DNA of 64,000 nucleotides, taken from assembly GCA_949128115.1 (NCBI GenBank), contig OX421961.1, positions 103,958,363 to 104,022,362 on the forward strand. The letters run 5' to 3'. The notes under the pieces are model-generated. The model had not been told where the DNA came from, did not search any database, and saw only the letters and a program-made list of their open reading frames with translations. The translations under genes and the position numbers were made by a program. This document shows, piece by piece, positions 49,601-58,600 of the stretch (position 1 is the first letter of the stretch; every line of letters begins with the position of its first letter). This DNA comes from Anaspis maculata (taxonomy: Eukaryota; Arthropoda; Insecta; Coleoptera; Scraptiidae).

Positions 49601-52600
49601 GGCATCATTGACCGACGCGACATCTCTGGTGTGGAGGAGACAGATAACATAATGTAACTCAGAAATGAAGAAATGGCAGCGTAAATCGTGATCGATCGTA
49701 CGTAATCCCTGCAGAGAAATGAAATAAAACATGGATGCATGGATGAAACGACACAGAAAGAGACATATGACAACGGAGCGCTGGATAACAGCTGACGGTA
49801 CGTCATTTTGCGCATCCTGTGTGCCTTCCGATGGAACAAAATTTTAGGTGACAAAAAAGGAACCTCTGAATCTGAATTGAATTTATGTTCTCTATACAGG
49901 GTGAATCATAAACTACAAAAATTTAGTTCTCTTAAAAAAACCAGATGCCACAGAATTCTATTCAAATGAATTGTGTTTTATAGTTTTATTGTGCCCTACA
50001 TAGGTTATGGGACCAATGTGGCTGTTTACAGGTACTTTCAGAAAAAAATAATTTCCAGGATCCATGATTCATCCTGTATACAAAACAGCAATTCTTGACA
50101 AATTCAGGGGTTGATTTTTTGTACTCATTCTTTCTCCATAAACAGTTTACTAAAATCTTTTGAAACAACGAAAGTAGAAGCGATCGAAGGACCAACTTTT
50201 GTCCCTCCATAACTTCAAAATTAGGAGACATAAAAATTTTTCAACAACTTTCCAGCACTCTACTGCACCTCCATATTACGCACCTTCAAGGTTGTCCAAC
50301 ACTTTTGAATCACCCTGTATCTAGCAGAAAACGAGTGAGATAATTTAGAACGCCATTTTTGTTCCCGCAACCTAACTTCTATTCTTTTTTTACAGCTATG
50401 GTAAGTGACTTTTTTCCTGCCTAATAAATCATACACAACAACGTGTTTTACCTCTTGCCATTACAATAACCAATATCAACTGTTTCTCGATGGTAATTCT
50501 TGAAGAAAGGGTATGGAAGTGGCGACAAAACCTCTACTGATGATCAGTAAACCACTAAATAGTGACAAAATTGGGTGTTTAAATTGAAGTCACCCGCATT
50601 TGGCGCCTATTGGCGGGCCCAAAATTATCCGGAGGAAAATAAATCAAAGCCGTGAAATCGAGGTATATGTGAATATTCAGAGTCAAGGCATCATTAAAAG
50701 ATGTCGCTAGTTATTTAATTCATTCGTGTAAATCCCGCGAAGCTCTACAACATGATTCACTTGCTAAACCTCGATATTTAACAACCGTCCCTGCTCGACG
50801 TCCGATGAAATAGTGAAATAAATGTGAGAATGAAGTGAAGCACCCGCATATCAAACCAGTTTGTCTGCCGGCGTGCTCCTGCTGTATCGATCCTCCACTC
50901 ACCTGCCGCGCCGACACCGCTGCACTCCAGCGCGCTATATCAAATTACCCATTGGAATTTTCACGACTACACGCCGTTCGCGATCGTTTTGGAAACGACA
51001 AAATAGTCCAAATTACTGGGAATAAAGGAGTATCAGGTAAAGATTGACCTTGGCACCTGGACCAATCCGCCTGGACTGCGGTCCGCTCCCGACTTGTCAC
51101 GTCCGTTGCTGAGTGCTTCTGCGGGTCTGTTAGCGAAGAGTTTTGATCCCCTCCGAGGAATCTGAGCTAGAACCCGTTGATGTTGCGTCGCGATCCTCCC
51201 GGAGGTCGTGGAGTCGAAGCCTCGATGATGAGTCCCAGCCCACTTTGATGATGCCGCGTCTCAGCCCCCTGAAGAAAGCTTGAGTTGGAACCCTTCGGAG
51301 ACGCGTTTTGGTCTCCTTGGGGGAAAGTTGAGTCTAGATTCCTCCAGGTTGAGTTTTGACCCGTCCAGAGGCTGATGAATTGCTACTCTTTTAGTGGAGG
51401 ATGTCGTGTCAAAGCCTTTGGATGTTGAGTCTGAACCCTCCGACGACGAGTTCCAACCCTTCGCCAGATCGTTGTGCCGAGGCCTTTCCGGTGTTGAGTT
51501 TCTACATATCTCCAAGTCGTAGAGTTGGGACCCGTTGATGATGCGTTTCGAACTCCCTCCAGGATGCTGAGTCGCGTTCCCTCGACGATGAGTTTTCAAC
51601 CCACCTCGAGGATGTCGAGTTGAAACCCCTAAATGATCCAGTCTCGATAGAAATTAGTTCTCTCGTTTCGGTAACTCGTGTAGCGGAGTGATGACCTCGA
51701 CGAGCGGGAGGTTAGTCTGGGTGAGCTTAGATTGGCGCTTACGGTTGAGCTTTATTGTCGTGAAAAATGCATGATGGGGCTTACGCGTGCGTTCTGAATC
51801 TGCCTGCACGTGCTGGTGTCTGCGCTACTGTCTGTCATCAGCTCCAGCCACTGTTAAGCCTCGTCCTTTGTTGGATACTTTCAAAGAAAGGTATTCGAGC
51901 CCTTAGCCCCTCTAGACTTGGCATTGTGACTGCGGTACGTAGAGCACCAGACCGAGTGGGTCAGATCTGGAAACTCGCGGGTGAGCTCCCTCTGCGTTTT
52001 TGAAGCTCCTAGTTATTCGGAAAATGTAAATTTTGATAACTACGTAAAAAATCAAGTAATTGGAATAAAATAGAATCGCGTTGAGATCGGGGTTCGGACC
52101 CTGCCGTAGAGTCGGAATTATTGAACAGATTGATGAAATCTCCCCCCCCCCTTCCTTGAAACTAATAATTTTGTTTTAGCGCCACGATAGTTCCTGATAT
52201 TTCCATGTATGTCACGGCAATGAAGACATTCTTATTCGAAACTGATGAATTCAAGCCGGTACCAAACGACGCCATCGTTCAGATATAGGGACTTTGTAAA
52301 AATGAATTGTTATTTTAGTGCGCGATCGGGCATAGTGTAGACGGTGATTATTGAGCGTTGGGGCAAATATTATTTTGACGCCTCTCCGCATCGGCTTTTC
52401 GGCGAGCACCCTGTACAGTCAATTATCTGCGTTTGTTACTCCCGACTGCGGCCTTCTCTCACAAACTGGTAAACAACGAACTAGCGCGTATACGGGGCGT
52501 GCTCAAAACGTTCTCCACAATAAATTTGTACCTTGACTTGAGTAATTGTTTCGCGTACACCATCGCATCGATTCGAAAGTTTTTGGAAGGGTGAAATTTG

Positions 52601-55600
52601 GTTTAATATTTCCGGTTATAGGCACTCTCGATCACGGGAATCTTTCTGAGCGTTGTGGGCAATTCACGGCGAAAACAGGTTTAAAGCCTTCACAAAGACC
52701 AGCCATATCCAATATCTTCCAAACGGGCAATAGAGAACCGTAGCCCAAAAAGAGCGTTAGCCTTTGAAAAGAGGCTACACAAAAAGGGGGTCACCGCACA
52801 CACCGGCCCACAAATCTTAGATTGCATTCGTGGTCGAAGTCACTCTCCCCTTTTTCAGTGTCTATAGAATGCGGGCCAGATTGCATTCGTGGTCGAAGTC
52901 ACTCTTTCCTTTTTCAGTGTCTAGGATGCAGCCGGGCTTAACTCTAACATAACCTCTAACACTAACATAAATGTTGAATCTGATTTGATCACAAAAAGAA
53001 CTTTGAACCGCGAAAACCAGTCAGAATTAAATGTCGGTCAAGGTGTAGAATCAGGTGTTCGTCGGAGGGTTTGGGGTGCTGGAACGTCTGAAATAATTAG
53101 GGGAAACTTATCTTTTCGGGAATAGCTTAGACATTTTAGATATTTCAGCCTGCGATGTGAAGGTAGGACTAGGTATAGAAGCGAGCCATTAGGTGCTTTC
53201 CTTTTACAACCTAAACTAAGTATTCTGACCCAAGTTATTAGAGGTATCTCACTTCCGCGCATGTGATTTCTCGCTTTTTCTCTCTCTAACTTAGATCAGA
53301 TCAGTGAGTTTTGTGCTCAAAGGAAAGCACCTATTATTTAAACCTTTTGACTTGTACATAGAGGTCATTAAAATGCTGTTGTGTTAAAAATTTATACTGT
53401 GTCTTATTGTGTTCAAACTGGTAGTCAGATCTGTCTCAACAACCTCAAGAACTCTGTCCTCGAACAACAAGAAGAGAGGCACAACGGGATGTCGTCCTGA
53501 TACTAGATTGTCATGGGCCAAACGGTTCCCAAAAGCGGGAAAAGTGATTTTATTCAAATAAGTTGAATTAAATTGAAGTATAATGGGTTATCTACCCATT
53601 CAGGGGTTCAAGGAGATAGCTGGAGTCTTTTCATTATGTACATTTTGCTATAGCAGCTGATGCAGATTCTCTGCAAGAGGGGTTCTTCAGACCCCACTCA
53701 CCAGAAGAAAACTGCTTTTGCTCTAAGTAAAGACCAAACTCTGTCCATCGCACCCTTTGGGTGGGAATTTAAGAATTTAAAACATTTGAAGCATCTTCCA
53801 TGATAAGTAATTGAAAAAAAAGCTTTTCCCAAATAATCAAAAAATTTAAGAATTTTGAGAGAAATAGTCGGAAAATGTTCAAGAACAAATTGCCTGTTGT
53901 TGAAATGAAGTTGAAAATCTGTTCTTCAGGTAAGAAGTTAGACATTTGCAGTTTTCCCAGGACGGAGGACTCGAAATTCGTTGATCCGATTTTAAAAATT
54001 ACCCCTCAATTATTTAATCATCTAACCAATCTTGTAATGAATTATGACTCACTGTAAGTCTGCATGCACCTTAAATAATCATTTCATGGGGCTCACCGCG
54101 GTTCAAATTTGCACTGCAGTTTTAATTTTAATTCACGAAATGTGAAAGTTTCATTTTGACAAATAATCATGCCTGAAACCGGAAACCCGAAACCGTGTTG
54201 AATGTGAAAATGAGACCACACGACGCCGCATTCAATCTACTTTCGATACCGGTAAGAATTTTCCAAAAAAGTCGATTTCTGACGAAGGAACGTTTGAGTA
54301 GTGTCCTGCACCCTGCACCAAACGCGAGTTTTCGGTCAAAGCCCGGGTGAGCGACTGTCTCGGATAGGTAGTAACGACAAAGAAAAAGTTCAAAAATTCA
54401 TAGCGCCAGACTGGAAAACGGTAAAATGCTTCAGCTGCAGACCTAATTTGTTTCATTATTTGTCTGAAACTAATTGTCAAACTGTCTAATTTGCATCATT
54501 ACTTCTGTTTGACAGATGACAGGCAAAAATAAATAGGCTTCTTCGACAGCAAATCCATGTCTGCATAGGTACCGAACATATGCCGGCATAATTTCAAGTC
54601 GATCGAATCAACTTTGCGAACAGTCAATTTTCATTTTAAGGGGGACACACATTGTCAAATTTTCATCTTCATCTCCTTCGCCCTCACCCTACCTTACTTT
54701 TGAATTCTAAATACCACTACTTATGTTGTGATATACTGATATAGTGGGGTTGGTAGCCATTCCTATACGGCATTCGATGATACAGAAAATTTATTTTGCA
54801 TGAGTGTTCTATAAGGCCCAACGAACAATATTAGAAGGGGAAGCACAAAAGCTTCCCCTTAGGGGGGCCGCAGGGGGCCCTGTCAAGTTGACGGTCCAAG
54901 AACTCCTACCAATTTATCTTTCAATTTCGTTGTATCACTCAAATGGGGATGATGTGACTCCATTGTGAATCTCGATGCCATTGGTCCCCATGTCTCTTTC
55001 ATCCTTCATGCTTGAAAAAATAATTTCTTCGGGAGGCCAGAGAAATCACTTTTTATTTTTTTAAACATACAAGAGAATGCGAAGTTGGCATGTTTTGTCT
55101 CTTAACCTGTTATTTGGCATTCCCAAGATCCTATTATGGAGTCAATTTTTTAAATTCTCAATTTTGGGTTGATTGGTAGGCTAAGAAGTAGGTATTTTTT
55201 AACATCCAGTTCAGACGTACTTTTTTCAGTGTCCAACTGGAGGTTACTGAAATAATCGCAGGGGTGGATAGACTGGACTATTTTCCTAATATTATGTCGA
55301 AGAAATCAATCCCAAACTGCACATGGAGAGTACACAAATTATTTTTCTTTCGGTCGGTCGAATTGCGATGCCTACTACGCCCGTCAGGGAGAACGCTGAG
55401 CATCGCCAGACTAAACTAGTATGAAAACAGCCTAAACGATTTCAAAACTGCCGGAAACACTCATTATGTGGTTCGACATTCAATTCTGAGTCAGCACTCA
55501 GAGTTTTAGTCAGTTTTGAATATGTTTAGGCTGTTTTCATACCAGTTTAGGCTGGCGATGCTCAGCGTTCTCCTTGACGGGCGTAGTAGGCATCGCAATT

Positions 55601-58600
55601 TGACCGACCGAAAGAAAAATAATCTGTGTACTCTCTATTCGCGGTTTATGATTGATTTTCTCGACATTATGTTCAGAAAATAGTTCAGTGGATCCACCCC
55701 TGATGATGATTTCAATAACCTCCAGTTGGACACTGAAAAAAGTTCGTCTGAACTGGATGTTGAAAAACACCTACTTCTTAGCCTACCAATCAACCCAAAA
55801 TTGAGAATTTAAAAATTTGACTTCATAATAGGATCTTGGGAATGCCAAATAGCAGGTTAAGACACAAAATATGCCAACTTCGCATCCTCTTGTATGTTTA
55901 AAAAAATAAAAAGTGATTTCTCTGACCTCCCGAAGAAATTATTTTTTCAAGCATGAAGGATGAAAGAGACATGGCGACCAATGCCATCGAGATTCACAAT
56001 GAAGTCACATCACCCCCATTTGAGTGATACAACGAAATTGAAAGATGGTTTGGTAGAAGTTCTTGGACCCTCAACTTGACAGGGCCCCCTGCGGCCCCCT
56101 TAAGGGGAAGCTTTTGTGCTTCCCCTTCTAATATCGTTCGATAGACCTTGCAGAACACTCATGCAAAAGGAATTTTCTGTATCATTGAATGCCGTATAGT
56201 ACCGTTTTTTAATGTGTACCGGCCCCACTAATACATCAAATTGAAGGTAATGAAATTCTCTTTCTGGCAAACATATTTGATTTTTTTTAGTCACCCCTCA
56301 ACCTTTCTCAAAATACTCTTATTGTTAATTAAAGGAAATCTGATGCCCCCTTATCAACTTCCGATTTTTGGAAAGTAGATCTACAGCGAAAACAGGTCGG
56401 TTCTTATTTCGAAGGAAGCATCATCTATGACACGTATCGCCAAATTTTTATCTTCTTTCTAATAATAGCAACATCTACCTTGTGCATGGTACATCAGACT
56501 GAAGGTAATAAAATTCTCTTTCTGTAAAAAATAATTTCAAGTTTTCTGAACTTCCCTCTAACCCTTTTCAAAAATTCTCTTAATTGGGAGGCAAAGGGGT
56601 TGAGGATGAAATTTCGGCAATACGTGTCTTGGATTAGATGTTCCCTTCGAGACATAAATCGACCTGATTTTGCTGGAAAATCTCTTTCTCCAGGATCGGT
56701 AGTTTGACATAGTGAGAATTTCATTACTTTTACTTTCATGTATCACAACATAGGTAGTGGCTATTTGAAATTCCAAAGTAGGGTAGGGTGGGGTAGAAGC
56801 AAATTTGACAATGTGTGTCCTAGATATTCTCCTTAAAATAAAAATCGACCTGTTTCGGCGTTTTCCTTGTAAAAAATTTCAAAGCAAAAAATCTGGGGTG
56901 CGGGGTCTTTTTCAAAAAATCACTCTGTATAAGTATATCTGTCTCCATCTCGAAATTTCTTTTCAGCGCATTCACATTCATACTTTCCCTCCTCTTTGGG
57001 TGGTCGTCGGGAAGCATAAAAAAAAGGTGAATTCCTTTTGAAGAACCGATCGTTCTACAAAACTGAATTTGTCCTCTTCGACTAAATAGCCGCTGGAAAT
57101 TTTTCGAAAAAAAAGGATGAGTGCGATCGATTTCTTCGGGATTTCAAGGTGAAATCGCCTTGGAGGAAATATCAAGTCTCGTGCATTTTTCAAGCAAAAT
57201 TTTGCAGAACCGAATTGCAGCTATTCGCCGGGAAACGGTTAAATGCAGCTCTTGAGATTTAACTTGAAACTATACCTACGTCTTCCAGGCCCAGTATTTT
57301 TATCCCAGGTCAACACTACCCTGTTAAGGAAGTTACCCTGTGAAGTTAACTCATGGTTAAAACGATTGTTGCAACAATGGCATCTATAGCATATTTAACT
57401 TTTGAATCGAAGTTTACTAGAGATGAAAATACCTACTGGCGGTTAGGGTAGAGTGATAAATAGCTAAATTTGTTAATACCTACTCATTAAAACTTGTCAA
57501 TGTTAGAAGAATTGTTTTTCAAGGTGGCTTATATCCAGATTTGCATATACAGGATGTTTCAGGGATGATAGCAAAAAAATTAACTGTGGGTAGATCACAT
57601 CAAACTATGACGAAAACCTATATACCATTTTGCAAAGTTCGGCCTGATGACGAAGATACAGCCCTCCAAAGTTCACTTTTTTCGGATTTCAAAATTTTGT
57701 AACCCAGGAACGTTTCGACAAATTTAGCTTTTATTCAGCAAAAGCTGGTTTGTCATAATTATCTACCAACTTGCCAAATTTGGGAAGAATCCAACTAGTG
57801 GTGTAGAAGTTATGAGGGTCAATAATTTAGAAGCATCCGAAGAAAAGTTGACTTAAGGTGACCCCTCAAGACTTTTGCGCCACTGATTGGATTATTTTCA
57901 AATTTGGCACGTTGATAGATAATTATGACAAACCAGCTTATACTAAAGTAGAGCTGAATTTGTCAGAACGTTCTTGAGTTGAAAATTTTTGAAATCCGAA
58001 AAAAGTGAACTTTGGAGAGCTGTATCTTTGTCATTAGGCTGAACTTTGCAAAATGGTATATAGGTTCTCGTCATATTTTGACGAGATCTACCCACAGTTG
58101 AATTTTTTGCTATCATACCTGAAGCACCCTGTATAGTATTCGAGCTGTCAATGAAATTTTCAACTTCTTCAGTTGTCAAATTCTTGAGCATTTATTGCCG
58201 TGTGGTTCTTTTCAGGATGAAGTATGGCAAAAATGAAAAACAGTGGAACAGTGGAGTGCTTTGCTTTACTTTCTGTTTTATCTGACAGTTCTGTGGGGAA
58301 AATATACTCTCACAGAACTCTCAGTGCGGAAATGTAAAGCATGTAGAATGCACTGATTCCCTTACGATGACGGACGTAAAATGGGAATATTTTGTAGTAT
58401 AATAACTGAATTATGAGGTAAATTAGTATTACACCTACCTTCCGAATAATTCCTTTGCAACATCACATCTTCAGATGTTGAAACCACTTCGTCATTTTCC
58501 GTCTTTATATTACTCCAGTGTTCCGTATCAGTGTCCAAATCCACATTCTGAAGTTTATTCAATCCGTGATCACCACTCACACTTTCTTCCGTCGAATCGT

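Larger units (their letters stand above)
35576..58438 (-). other. Intron 1 of the homeobox gene, 22.9 kb
   Basis: Bounded by the GTAGGT donor at 58438 and the TTTTCAG acceptor at 35576. It contains a Tc1 relic, two 166-bp MITEs, a TTAA element with a nested hAT, a SINE-like unit, two more hAT-like elements, five foldbacks including a nested one, a TCGCGGGA element and a minisatellite. No other protein-coding gene was recognised. Stretches not listed separately (36271-37830, 38875-40785, 43031-44860, 50400-51100, 51650-54170) show only short, unassigned frames, the longest being 131 codons at 43049-43444. Enhancers are plausible but cannot be picked out by eye. Confidence 0.85.

Noticed and set aside
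51261..51599. A 112-codon S/G/R/K-rich protein gene
   Set aside because: It coincides with a degenerate minisatellite whose repeats explain the open frame and composition. No start context, splice partner or domain supports it.
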